A stretch of 64,000 nucleotides of DNA from Streptomyces sp. MRC013 (GTDB taxonomy: Bacteria; Actinomycetota; Actinomycetes; Streptomycetales; Streptomycetaceae): contig NZ_CP094264.1 in assembly GCF_023614235.1 (NCBI RefSeq), positions 4,774,001 to 4,838,000 of the forward strand. Reading direction: 5' to 3'. Both the position numbers and the translations under genes were made by a program. Positions within the stretch are counted from its first letter, which is position 1; the number at the start of each line of letters is the position of its first letter. Below are positions 20,395 to 28,437 of the stretch, piece by piece. Under the pieces are notes generated by a model. That model saw only the letters and a program-made list of their open reading frames with translations. It was not told the origin of the DNA and made no database searches.

Positions 20395-21324
20395 ATGAGT
20401 CTCGCGGCGGGCCTGGGAAGCGCCCGCCCGGACACCGCCGAACCGGCGACGGTCGCCGTCGTCGGCACCGGCGCGATCGGCCGGGACCTGGTCAGCAAGA
20501 TCGACCGGTCGCCCGCGCTGGACTGCCGGCTGGTGGCCGGCCGCAACCCGGAGTCGGAGGGCCTGCGGTACGCCGAGCGCCTCGGCTACCCCACCACCGC
20601 CGGCGGCATCCGGGCCGTCCTGGCGGCCGAGCGCCCGTTCGACATCGTCTTCGACGCCACCAGCGCCGCCTCCCACCGCGAGCACTGGCCGCTGCTGGAG
20701 CCGCTCGGGACGCTGGTGATCGACCTGACGCCCAGCAAGATCGGGCGGATGGTGGCGCCCACCGTGACCGGGGTGTCGGCGACGGCCGGGCGCAACGTCA
20801 ACCTGATCAGCTGCGGCGGACAGGCGTCCGTACCCGTCGTGCACGCGCTCGCGGCCGCGTTCCCGGTGACGTACGTCGAGGTCGTCTCGACCGTGGCCAG
20901 CGACGTCGCGGGCCGCGCCACCCGGCTGAACCTCGACGAGTACGTGGCGACCACCGGCCACGCCGTGACGGCGTTCTCCGGCGTGACCGACGTCAAGGCG
21001 ATCCTCAACATCAGCCCGGCGGTGCCGCCGGCGACCTTCCGGACGGCCGTCCACGCCCGCATCGCCGACGCCGACGCGGCGGCGGTGCGCGCGGTGGCGG
21101 ACAAGGCCGCCGAGCAGGTGCGGTCCTTCGCCCCCGGGTACGAGGTCGCCGCCTGCACCGCGGTCGGCGACCGGGTGACGATCACCCTGCAGGTCATGGC
21201 GCACAGCGACGTCCTGCCGCCGTACGCCGGAAACCTCGACATCATCAACTCCGCCGCCGTCATGGTCGCCGAGCAGTACGCGACCCGGCTGGACCGGGTG
21301 GCCGGAAGAGGAGCGACCCCGTGA
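20395..21324 (+). CDS. Acetaldehyde dehydrogenase (acylating), MhpF/DmpF family
   Basis: 309-aa NAD-dependent aldehyde:CoA oxidoreductase. The Rossmann motif [14 protein letters not shown] is at about residues 21-34 and the catalytic Cys is in [16 protein letters not shown] near residue 144. In catechol meta-cleavage pathways this enzyme forms a channelled complex with 4-hydroxy-2-oxovalerate aldolase and turns acetaldehyde into acetyl-CoA; the reaction is reversible. Here it is the first gene of a biosynthetic operon with no ring-cleavage genes, overlapping the aldolase gene by 4 nt (GTGA). I infer it makes or uses an acyl-CoA/aldehyde building block. ATG at 20395 follows AGGGG. Confidence 0.9.
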   Translation: MSLAAGLGSARPDTAEPATVAVVGTGAIGRDLVSKIDRSPALDCRLVAGRNPESEGLRYAERLGYPTTAGGIRAVLAAERPFDIVFDATSAASHREHWPLLEPLGTLVIDLTPSKIGRMVAPTVTGVSATAGRNVNLISCGGQASVPVVHALAAAFPVTYVEVVSTVASDVAGRATRLNLDEYVATTGHAVTAFSGVTDVKAILNISPAVPPATFRTAVHARIADADAAAVRAVADKAAEQVRSFAPGYEVAACTAVGDRVTITLQVMAHSDVLPPYAGNLDIINSAAVMVAEQYATRLDRVAGRGATP

Positions 21325-22334
21325 AGAACGTGGTGATCCACGACCCGACGCTGCGGGACGGCCAGCACGCGGTCCGCCACCGGCTGGAGTCGACCGCCCT
21401 GCGCCGCTACGCGGAGGCGGCGGACGCCGCGCGGGTCCCGGTGGTGGAGGTCGGCCACGGCAACGGCCTGGGCGCCTCCTCGCTCCAGGTCGGACCGGCC
21501 GCGGTGAGCGACGACGAGATGCTGTCGACCGTCCGGGAGGCGCTGCGCCACAGCCGGATGGGGGTCTTCATGCTCCCCGGCTGGGGCACCTCCGACGACC
21601 TCCGGCGGGCGATCGCCCACGGGGCCGACGTCGTCCGCATCGGCGTGCACGCCAGCGAGACCTCGCTGGCCGAGCGGCACCTGGACTTCCTGCGGGACGC
21701 CGGCGCCGAGGCCCACTGCGTACTGATGATGAGCCACATGCTCTCCCCGGGCGAACTGGCCGAGCAGGCCGCGCAGGCCGTCGGGTACGGGGCGCAGGCC
21801 GTGGGGATCATGGACTCCGCCGGCCACTTCCTCCCCGCGGACGTCACCGCGCGGATCGGCGCGATCGCCGGGGCGGTCGGCACCACCCCGGTGATCTTCC
21901 ACGGGCACAACAACCTCGGCATGGCCGTCGCCAACTCGGTGGCCGCCGCCGAGGCCGGCGCCCTGATCGTCGACGGCTGCGCCCGCGGCTTCGGTGCGGG
22001 GGCGGGCAACACCCAGCTGGAGGTGCTGGTCCCGGTGCTGGAGCGCAGCGGGTTCGCCACGGGCATCGACCTGTACGCGCTGCTGGACGCCGCCGACCTC
22101 GCCGAGCGCGAACTCATGCCCGCGCCGCCGGTGACCGCCTCGATGAGCATCGTCAGCGGTCTGGCGGGGGTGTTCTCCGGATTCAAGCACCGGGTCGTCG
22201 AACTCTCCGAGGCCGCCGGAGTGGACCCGCGCGACGTCTTCTTCGAACTCGGGCGGCGGCAGGCCATCGCCGGCCAGGAGGACCTGATCGTCGACGTGGT
22301 GGCGGACCTGAGCAGTTCCAGGACAGACGGCTGA
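21321..22334 (+). CDS. 4-hydroxy-2-oxovalerate aldolase family (MhpE/DmpG) protein
   Basis: 337-aa HMGL-like TIM-barrel aldolase with an MhpE-type C-terminal communication domain. The start [16 protein letters not shown] carries the metal-binding Asp and catalytic Arg; the metal-ligand histidines are in [14 protein letters not shown]; the barrel-end Gly-rich loop is [15 protein letters not shown]. It joins or splits pyruvate and an aldehyde. The partner dehydrogenase overlaps upstream, as in degradative pathways, but the neighbours here are biosynthetic. It could supply a 4-hydroxy-2-oxoacid for the downstream CitE-like lyase, or provide acyl-CoA by cleavage; direction is unknown. Confidence 0.88.
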   Translation: MKNVVIHDPTLRDGQHAVRHRLESTALRRYAEAADAARVPVVEVGHGNGLGASSLQVGPAAVSDDEMLSTVREALRHSRMGVFMLPGWGTSDDLRRAIAHGADVVRIGVHASETSLAERHLDFLRDAGAEAHCVLMMSHMLSPGELAEQAAQAVGYGAQAVGIMDSAGHFLPADVTARIGAIAGAVGTTPVIFHGHNNLGMAVANSVAAAEAGALIVDGCARGFGAGAGNTQLEVLVPVLERSGFATGIDLYALLDAADLAERELMPAPPVTASMSIVSGLAGVFSGFKHRVVELSEAAGVDPRDVFFELGRRQAIAGQEDLIVDVVADLSSSRTDG

Positions 22335-22376
22335 CGGGGCAATCGACCCGGTCTTGCGGGAGGGAGGAGAGGTGAC

Positions 22377-23243
22377 ATGGCACTACCGGACGCTGTGACC
22401 GAGTCGGGCGGGCCGGCGGGCGTGGAGGTCGCCCGCATGTCGTTCGACGAGTTCTCGGCCGTCGGCCCCCAGGGGCTGTACCGGGCCGACCGGCCCGTGG
22501 TGATCAGGCTGCCGAGCAGTGTGCAGGGGCTCGGCCGGGACGAAGTGGCCGCACGCCTGGCCGAGATGACCGTCACCCTGTTCACCGAACCGGGCGACAA
22601 GAACCACCCGGGACGCTGGGAGACGCGGGACATCAAGCTCCGCGAGTTCTTCGCGGACGAGCGCCACCTGACCGGCACGGACACCTGGCACCGGGTGGTG
22701 TCGAACATCCGCAGCAGCCCGTCCGACGTGAACGCCGTCATCGGCTTCGACGCCGAGGAGCTCTTCGGCTACGGCAACACCCTGTACGCGGCCAACCTGT
22801 GGATCAGCCACCGCGGCGTGTTCACCAAGAACCACTTCGACGAGTTCGAGAACTTCAACATCGCGCTCGAGGGCCGCAAGCGGTTCATCATCGCCCCGCC
22901 CGGCGTGCGGGACTACTACCCGAGGTCGGTGCTGCGCGGGTTCGGCGACAAGTCCGAGGTGGTCGACCTCGGCGACGTCGACCTGGAGCGCTACCCCAGG
23001 CTGGCGGCCAGGCTCGCCCAGCGCCGCGACTTCGTCCTCGAACCGGGCCACATGCTCTACCTGCCGCTCGGCTGGTGGCACCAGGCCGAGTCGCTGGACG
23101 AGATGAACATCAACGTCAACTTCTGGCTCAAGTCGAAGAAGATCCTCCGCAGGCCGCACGTGCTGGGCGTCGCCCTGTACACGTACGCCTACCGGAGGTT
23201 CAAGGGCGTCTACAGCTACCAGCCCACCGAGGTGAACTCCTGA
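22377..23243 (+). CDS. JmjC/cupin-8-like 2-oxoglutarate Fe(II) oxygenase
   Basis: 288-aa protein with the cupin-8 (FIH-like, JmjC) fold in its second half. NHFDEFENFNIALEGRKRF (about residues 152-170) has the iron-binding His-x-Asp and the downstream Lys that usually binds 2-oxoglutarate; LYLPLGWWHQAESLD near residue 230 supplies the distal His. These enzymes hydroxylate amino-acid side chains or small molecules. In this operon it probably hydroxylates a precursor or the finished pseudopeptide. Its TGA overlaps the ATG of the next gene (TGATG), which points to translational coupling. The start at 22377 follows GGGAGGAGAGG. Confidence 0.82.
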   Translation: MALPDAVTESGGPAGVEVARMSFDEFSAVGPQGLYRADRPVVIRLPSSVQGLGRDEVAARLAEMTVTLFTEPGDKNHPGRWETRDIKLREFFADERHLTGTDTWHRVVSNIRSSPSDVNAVIGFDAEELFGYGNTLYAANLWISHRGVFTKNHFDEFENFNIALEGRKRFIIAPPGVRDYYPRSVLRGFGDKSEVVDLGDVDLERYPRLAARLAQRRDFVLEPGHMLYLPLGWWHQAESLDEMNINVNFWLKSKKILRRPHVLGVALYTYAYRRFKGVYSYQPTEVNS

Positions 23244-24496
23244 TGAGCGAGCGCAAGACCATCACCCCCACCCACCGGTACCGCAACAACGACCGGCTCG
23301 TCGGGATCGGCAACGCCTTCTGGGACATGTCCTACGAACACGGGGTCGCCGGCATCGTCGGCGACCTCCGGGACGGCGTCTTCCACATGCCCGACGGGCA
23401 CGAGTTCGTCAACTTCACGGTCTGCTCCTACCTGGACCTGGACACCCACCCCAAGGTCATCGACGGCGCCGTCGCCTCCCTGCGCCGCTTCGGCGTGCTG
23501 GACCACTGCATCCCGCGCACCCGCGTCCAGACGCCGGTGCTGCTGGAGCTGGAGGAGTCGCTGGGCGAGCTGTTCGGCGCGATGGTGATCAGCGCCGTCT
23601 CCACCGCGGCGGCCAGCACCGGCCTGCTCCCGCTGATCGCGTCGGGGCACCTCGGCAACGGCACCCGGCCGCTGATGGTCTTCGACAAGAACGCCCACGT
23701 CTCGATGGCCAACGCCAAGCCGAACTGCGCCGACGAGACCGAGGTCGTGACCTGCCGCCACCACGACCTCGACTTCCTCGAGGACATGTGCCGCGCCTAC
23801 GAGCGCGTCTGCTACGTGGTGGACGGCTCCGACAGCCTCGGGGGCTACGCGCCCGTCGACGAACTGGCCGCACTGCAGGAGAAGTACAACCTCCTCGTCT
23901 TCTACGACGACTCGCACTCGCTGTCCGCGTACGGCGAGCGCGGCATCGGCTACGTGCGCTCGCACTGCCCGGTGCTGGACGAGCGGACCATCACGGTGGC
24001 GACCCTGAGCAAGGGCTTCGGCGCCGGCGGCACGGCGATCCTGCTCGACGGCTACCCGCAGGAGACGCGCCGGCTCGTCGAGCGGTTCGCGGGTCCGCTG
24101 GGCTACTCGCAGAAGATGAACGCCGCCGCGGTCGGCGCGGCGCTCGCCTCGGCCGAGATCCACCGCACCGAGGAACTCGCCCTGCTACAGGGGCGCCTGC
24201 GGTCCAACATCGCGCTGTTCGACTCGCTGATCGCGACCGAGCAGTCCGGCAGCACGTACCCGATCCGGGTGGTGCCGATGAGCGACGAGACGGTCGTCGA
24301 CGCCGCCAAGCAGGTCTTCGCGGCCGGGTTCTACACCTCGCCGGTGTTCTTCCCGATCGTCGCCCGCGGCACCGCCGGACTGCGCGTGATGCTGCGGGCG
24401 GGGCAGACCGAGGAGCAGATCAGGCGGCTCTGCTCCGCCCTGGTCGACGCCGGGGCGCCCCGGTCGGCCGCGCTGACCGAGCCGGCGGGCCGGTGA
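23243..24496 (+). CDS. Alpha-oxoamine synthase (KBL/AONS-like, PLP)
   Basis: 417-aa PLP enzyme of the alpha-oxoamine synthase family, which condenses an acyl-CoA with an amino acid, usually glycine or alanine, with decarboxylation to give an aminoketone. Landmarks are FTVCSYLDLDTHPKV near residue 59, the PLP-stacking region, VFYDDSHSLSAYGERG near 222 with the cofactor-binding Asp and His, and TLSKGFGAGG near 256 with the Schiff-base Lys. KtmF of ketomemicin biosynthesis is the known precedent for making the carbonylmethylene unit with this fold, and the same lyase and dehydratase classes lie downstream. Start ATG 23243 overlaps the oxygenase stop. Confidence 0.88.
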   Translation: MSERKTITPTHRYRNNDRLVGIGNAFWDMSYEHGVAGIVGDLRDGVFHMPDGHEFVNFTVCSYLDLDTHPKVIDGAVASLRRFGVLDHCIPRTRVQTPVLLELEESLGELFGAMVISAVSTAAASTGLLPLIASGHLGNGTRPLMVFDKNAHVSMANAKPNCADETEVVTCRHHDLDFLEDMCRAYERVCYVVDGSDSLGGYAPVDELAALQEKYNLLVFYDDSHSLSAYGERGIGYVRSHCPVLDERTITVATLSKGFGAGGTAILLDGYPQETRRLVERFAGPLGYSQKMNAAAVGAALASAEIHRTEELALLQGRLRSNIALFDSLIATEQSGSTYPIRVVPMSDETVVDAAKQVFAAGFYTSPVFFPIVARGTAGLRVMLRAGQTEEQIRRLCSALVDAGAPRSAALTEPAGR

Positions 24497-25362
24497 CCGG
24501 CACCGCGCGGGCGGTCCCGCGCAGCATCCTGTACACGCCGGCCCTGTCGCTGGAACGGGTGGTGAAGGCCTGGTCGTACGACGCGGACGTGCACCTGATC
24601 GACCTCGAGGACTCCGTGCCGCCCGCCGACAAGCCGGCCGCCCGCGCGGTGTGCCGGGCCGCGCTGGAGAAGGCCCCCGAGCCGGCGAACGTCGCCGTCC
24701 GCATGAACGAGCTCGGCAGCCTCGCGGCGGTGCACGACGTGCTGATGATGGCCGACAGCCCGGTGAGGCCCGGCATCGTGGTGATGACGATGGTGACCTC
24801 GGCGACCGAGGTCGACCTGCTGCGGCGGACCCTGGCGTCCGCGGGCGCGCACCCGGAGATCTACGTGACCGTCGAGACGGTCGAGGCGGTCACCGGCATC
24901 GACGCCGTCGCGCGCTCGGCCGACGGCCTGGTGCTCGGCTCGGCCGACCTGGCCGCCACGCTCGGGGTCGACATCACCTGGGAGGCCATGCAGGCCGCCC
25001 GGCAGGCGATGGCGATGGCCTGCGCCCGGTACGGCACGGCGTGCATCGACACGGCCAACTTCCGGCTCGCCGAACCGGACGTCCTCACCGAGGAGACCAC
25101 CCGGGTGCGGGCGCTCGGCTTCCACGGCAAGGCGACGGTGCACCCGGGCGAACTCGAGGTCATCAACCGCATCCTGCGGCCCCGCCCCGACGAGCTGGCG
25201 CTGGCGCGCCGGGTGGCCCGGGCCGTGTCGGAGGCCGACGGCGGGATCGCCGTCCTGGACGGCAACATGGTCGGCCCGCCCTTCGCCCGGCTGGCCCGCA
25301 CCACGGTGGCGCGCGAGGACGCCTGGACGAGCCGCTTCGGCGGCGACGGCGGAACGGCATGA
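24493..25362 (+). CDS. HpcH/HpaI (CitE-like) aldolase/CoA lyase
   Basis: 289-aa TIM-barrel of the citrate-lyase-beta/malyl-CoA lyase family. The N-terminus (RSILYTPALS) is typical, followed by DVHLIDLEDSVPPADK with the Mg-binding Glu-Asp pair, VAVRMNELGS, and near the end ALGFHGKATVHPGELEVIN, a diagnostic CitE block. Members condense acyl-CoA with 2-oxo acids. The ketomemicin enzyme KtmA joins phenylpyruvate and malonyl-CoA in this way, so a similar carbon-carbon step is inferred. GTG at 24493 overlaps the upstream stop by 4 nt (GTGA), and the 3' end overlaps the next ATG in the same way. Confidence 0.88.
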   Translation: MTGTARAVPRSILYTPALSLERVVKAWSYDADVHLIDLEDSVPPADKPAARAVCRAALEKAPEPANVAVRMNELGSLAAVHDVLMMADSPVRPGIVVMTMVTSATEVDLLRRTLASAGAHPEIYVTVETVEAVTGIDAVARSADGLVLGSADLAATLGVDITWEAMQAARQAMAMACARYGTACIDTANFRLAEPDVLTEETTRVRALGFHGKATVHPGELEVINRILRPRPDELALARRVARAVSEADGGIAVLDGNMVGPPFARLARTTVAREDAWTSRFGGDGGTA

Positions 25363-26383
25363 CCGCGCCGGTGACGCTCCACGCCGCCGACATGTCCGGC
25401 GACCGGCGGATGACCCGGGTGATCGACGTGCTGGGCGAGATGTTCGCGGACCTGGCCGCCGGCCGGACGCGGTCCCCGGCCCGCACCGTCGTCGAGCACG
25501 GCGACCGGCGCGTCCTCCTGGTCAGCCCCGCCGTCTGGGAGCGTCGCGGGGCGGGCAGCGTCAAGGTCACCACCCTCACCCCGGAGAACCCGGCACGGGG
25601 CCTGCCGCTGATCCACGGGATCGTCGCGCTCACCGACCTGGAGACGGGGCGGATCACCGCCCTGCTGGACGGCGCCGAGCTCACCGCCGTCCGCACCGGC
25701 GCGGTCGCCGCCCTGGCGACCCGCTGGTGTACCCCCGGCGACGCCGACGACATGGCGGTGATCGGCGCGGGGGTGCAGGCGCGCGCCCTGGTCCGGGCGG
25801 TGGCGGCGGTACGCCCGATCCGCACCGTACGGATCCACTCGCGCACGCGCGCCGGCGCCGAGAAGCTCGCCGACCTGGTCCGCGAGACCGCCCCCGGACC
25901 GTCCGGGCGGTGGTCTGCGACACCGCGGAGGAGGCCGTCCGCGACGCGCCGATCGTCTGCACGGCCACCTCGACCGCCGACGCCGCACCCGTGGTGCAGG
26001 CGGACTGGGTGGCCGCCGGGGCGCACGTGAACGTGATCGGCGGAACCCACCCGGACGCCGTCGAACTCGAACCGTCCCTCCTGGCCGGTGCCGTGACCCT
26101 CGTCGAGGACCGGACCGCGGCGCTGGACGGCGCGGGCGAAGTCCGGGCCGCACTGGCCGCCGGACTGATCGGGGCCGAGGACCTGCACGAGCTGGGCCGG
26201 CTGGTGGGCGGCGGGGTCGCCGTCGCCGGCCGGACCTCGGTCCTGCGCACGGTCGGCATGGCCGTCGAGGACACCGCCGCCGCGGTGGCGCTGTTCGAGG
26301 AGTACCGCGCGGCCGGGCGGGAGGCCGCCGGCCCGTCCGCCGTCTCGCCGACAGGAGAAGGGGCGCCCGATGGACGCGTATGA
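25359..26383 (+). pseudogene. Ornithine cyclodeaminase/mu-crystallin family enzyme, frameshifted
   Basis: NAD(P)-dependent Rossmann enzyme of about 341 aa once the frame is repaired. The N-terminal half has GSVKVTTLTPEN and LLDGAELTAVRTGAVAALAT, then the nucleotide motif VIGAGVQARALVRAVA; the C-terminal half has VVCDTAEEAVRDAPIVCTAT and GAHVNVIGGTHPDAVEL. The break is at about 25889-25900 (C-rich run GCCCCCGGACC), where one extra base joins the halves. Family members reduce imines or form opine-like products; here it might reduce an enoyl or imine intermediate. Both halves look intact, so the break may be an error. The operon continues: ATG overlaps upstream, and the 3' end overlaps ATP-grasp B by 14 nt. 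Confidence 0.8.
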
Positions 26384-27731
26384 GGACCTCGGCGCCCGGC
26401 AGGGGCACCCGTGGTTCGGCAGCCGCCGGCTGCGGCCCGCCGCACCGGCGGACACCATCCGGCGGATGCTGCGGCACGAGCTGCGGGACACCGGCTGGCC
26501 GCACCAGCGGATCCTCCCCGCGGCGCCGATGGCGATCCCGCGCACGGCCTACGCCGAGATCTTCCGGGTGAGCGCCGCACTGGTCGAGCTGCTGCGCCGC
26601 ACCGCCCTGGAGACCGGCCCCACCACCGCCGCCAGGCTGGCCGCCTACCGCATGCCCGCCACCGAGGACCGGCTGTGGATCCGCGACCCGTTCCCGGAGG
26701 AGCGGTACGCCGACTGCGTGGTCCGCCCGGACCTGGTCATCGGGCCGGACGGACCGCGGTTCGTGGAGTTCAACGTCAGCGGCGCGCTCGGCGGCGTGGT
26801 GGAGACGCAGAGCCGCCTGGCGGTGTGGTGCAGGCTCCACGCCGACGAGGAGGGCCGGACCCCGTTCCGCTCCCCGAGCCCGTTCGCCGCGCGCGCCGAC
26901 ATGTTCCGGTCGCTCAGCCGGGAACTGGCGCTGGCGCCGCGGGTGGCCCTCGTCGGCAGCTCCCGGGTGAACGGCGTGGAGCGGCGGTACTTCGAGATGG
27001 AGGCCGACTACTACAACAGCCACGGCCTGACCGCGCGCTTCTTCGAGCCCGAGGAGCTGACGGAGGCCTGGGACTGCGCCCCGCACCTGCGCCACCCGAT
27101 CGGACTGCGGAACTTCACCATCCCCGACTGGCTCGAAGCGGGCCTCGACACCGCGCCGGTCCAGGACGCCCTGGACAACGGCTGCCTGCTGGTGGGCACC
27201 CAGACCTCGACCTTCCTGCACAGCAAGCTCACCATGGGCCTGCTGTCGGAGGGACGGCCCTGGATGACCGCGGGCGAGCGCGGGTTCGTCGAGCGGTACC
27301 TCCCGTGGACGCGGATCCTCTCGGAGCGGAAGACCGACCGCGAGGGCCGGCAGGTCGACCTGCTCCCGTTCGTCCTGGACAACCGGGACCTGCTGGTGCT
27401 CAAGGCCGGCCTCGGCGAGTGCGGGAACGAGGTCGTCATCGGCCGCGAGGTCGACCGGGCCGCGTGGGAGTCCGCCGTCGGCGAGGCCGTCGCCGGCGGC
27501 ACCAGCGTGGTGCAGGACTTCGTGCGGCCGCAGACCTGCCGGGTCGCGCTGGTCGCCGACGGCTGCGACGAGCCGTACGACGCCGAGGTCGCCCCGGTGC
27601 TCGGCCCCCTGCTGTTCGGCGGCCGCCCGGCCGGGCTGTTCTGCCGGTTCTTCGGCGACGGCTCCGCCGGGATCGTCAGCGTCCGGGGACGCGGGACGAG
27701 CAGCTCCGACAACGTGGTGGTGGCCGTCTGA
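26370..27731 (+). CDS. ATP-grasp-type ligase B of the pseudopeptide locus
   Basis: 453-aa protein homologous to ligase A at 16828-18216. Shared blocks are RFVEFNVSGALGGVVE at about residue 130, RYLPWTRILSERKTD near 310, and DLLPFVLDNRDLLVLKAG, then GNEVVIG, which matches the Lys plus Gly-rich ATP segment. The N-terminal 90 residues differ more between the two copies, suggesting different substrates. It probably forms one amide bond of the product while A forms the other. Start ATG 26370 has GAAGGGG upstream and overlaps the cyclodeaminase-family gene. A hairpin follows the stop. Confidence 0.62.
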   Translation: MDAYEDLGARQGHPWFGSRRLRPAAPADTIRRMLRHELRDTGWPHQRILPAAPMAIPRTAYAEIFRVSAALVELLRRTALETGPTTAARLAAYRMPATEDRLWIRDPFPEERYADCVVRPDLVIGPDGPRFVEFNVSGALGGVVETQSRLAVWCRLHADEEGRTPFRSPSPFAARADMFRSLSRELALAPRVALVGSSRVNGVERRYFEMEADYYNSHGLTARFFEPEELTEAWDCAPHLRHPIGLRNFTIPDWLEAGLDTAPVQDALDNGCLLVGTQTSTFLHSKLTMGLLSEGRPWMTAGERGFVERYLPWTRILSERKTDREGRQVDLLPFVLDNRDLLVLKAGLGECGNEVVIGREVDRAAWESAVGEAVAGGTSVVQDFVRPQTCRVALVADGCDEPYDAEVAPVLGPLLFGGRPAGLFCRFFGDGSAGIVSVRGRGTSSSDNVVVAV

Positions 27732-27760
27732 CGGCGGCGCCGCCCGCACCCTGCCCCCCG

Positions 27761-27785
27761 CCCCGGCGCGCCGCCCGCGCCGGGG
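27761..27785 (+). terminator. Hairpin between ATP-grasp B and MaoC genes
   Basis: 10-bp perfect inverted repeat (27761-27770 and 27776-27785, CCCCGGCGCG and its complement) with a 5-nt loop in the only sizeable gap (85 bp) of the operon. It may attenuate rather than end transcription, since the MaoC gene fits the pathway. Confidence 0.45.
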
Positions 27786-27816
27786 CCTCCCAGCGACATC
27801 ACCGGAGTGGAACCGC

Positions 27817-28380
27817 ATGACCCTGCGCCGAGTCAAGGACAACGAGTACGTCGAGGAGCACGGCGGGGACTACGAGGACTTCGAGCCCGGCATGGTGATC
27901 CGGCACTGGCCGGGCCGCACCATCTCCGAGGCCGACAACACCTGGCTGACCCTGCTGACGATGAACCAGCACCCGCTCCACTTCGACCGGCACTACGGCG
28001 CCGGGGCCGAGTACGGGAAGGTCCTGGTCAACAGCGGCATCACCCTGTGCCTCGTCGGCGGGATGACCGTGCAGGCGCTGTCGGCGCGGGCGGTGGCCAA
28101 CCTGGGCTGGGACAAGGTCCGCCTGAAGAGCCCCGTCTTCGTCGGCGACACCCTCTACGCGACCAGCCGGATCCTCGGCAAGCGGCTCTCCCGGTCCCGG
28201 CCGGGCCAGGGGATCGTCACGGTGGAGACGACCGGCACGAAGTCGACGGGGGAGACCGTCATCGTCTTCGAGCGGTCGTTCATGGTCCGCTGCCGCGAAG
28301 GCGCCGCCCCGCCGGAGGGGCGGCACCCCGGGGAGGGGGCGCCGTCCCCGGCGGAGGACCGGCCCGACGCCCCCCGATGA
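27817..28380 (+). CDS. MaoC family (hotdog) dehydratase
   Basis: 187-aa hotdog-fold hydratase/dehydratase similar to mesaconyl-CoA hydratase. The catalytic strip LLTMNQHPLHFDRHYG (about residues 48-63, with Asn/Asp and His in the hydratase-2 pattern) is followed by VLVNSGITLCLVGGMTV and FVGDTLYATSRI. It would remove water from the malyl-CoA-type adduct made by the CitE-like lyase, the role KtmB has in ketomemicin assembly. The last 35 residues are a Pro/Gly-rich tail. ATG 27817 follows GGAGTGG. It is the last gene of the locus. Confidence 0.85.
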   Translation: MTLRRVKDNEYVEEHGGDYEDFEPGMVIRHWPGRTISEADNTWLTLLTMNQHPLHFDRHYGAGAEYGKVLVNSGITLCLVGGMTVQALSARAVANLGWDKVRLKSPVFVGDTLYATSRILGKRLSRSRPGQGIVTVETTGTKSTGETVIVFERSFMVRCREGAAPPEGRHPGEGAPSPAEDRPDAPR

Positions 28381-28437
28381 CCGCCAGTCCGTTCGACAGG
28401 GGCACGGACGACGGACCGGTCTGACAGGATGTTCGGC

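Noticed and set aside
20395-22334. Catechol degradation operon
   Set aside because: Although MhpF/MhpE homologues are present, no dioxygenase, hydrolase or hydratase of the meta-cleavage pathway is near; the following genes are biosynthetic.
24861-27842. 993-codon minus-strand open frame across the biosynthetic operon
   Set aside because: The plus strand carries well-conserved enzymes with overlapping starts and stops; the antisense frame has no recognisable domain.
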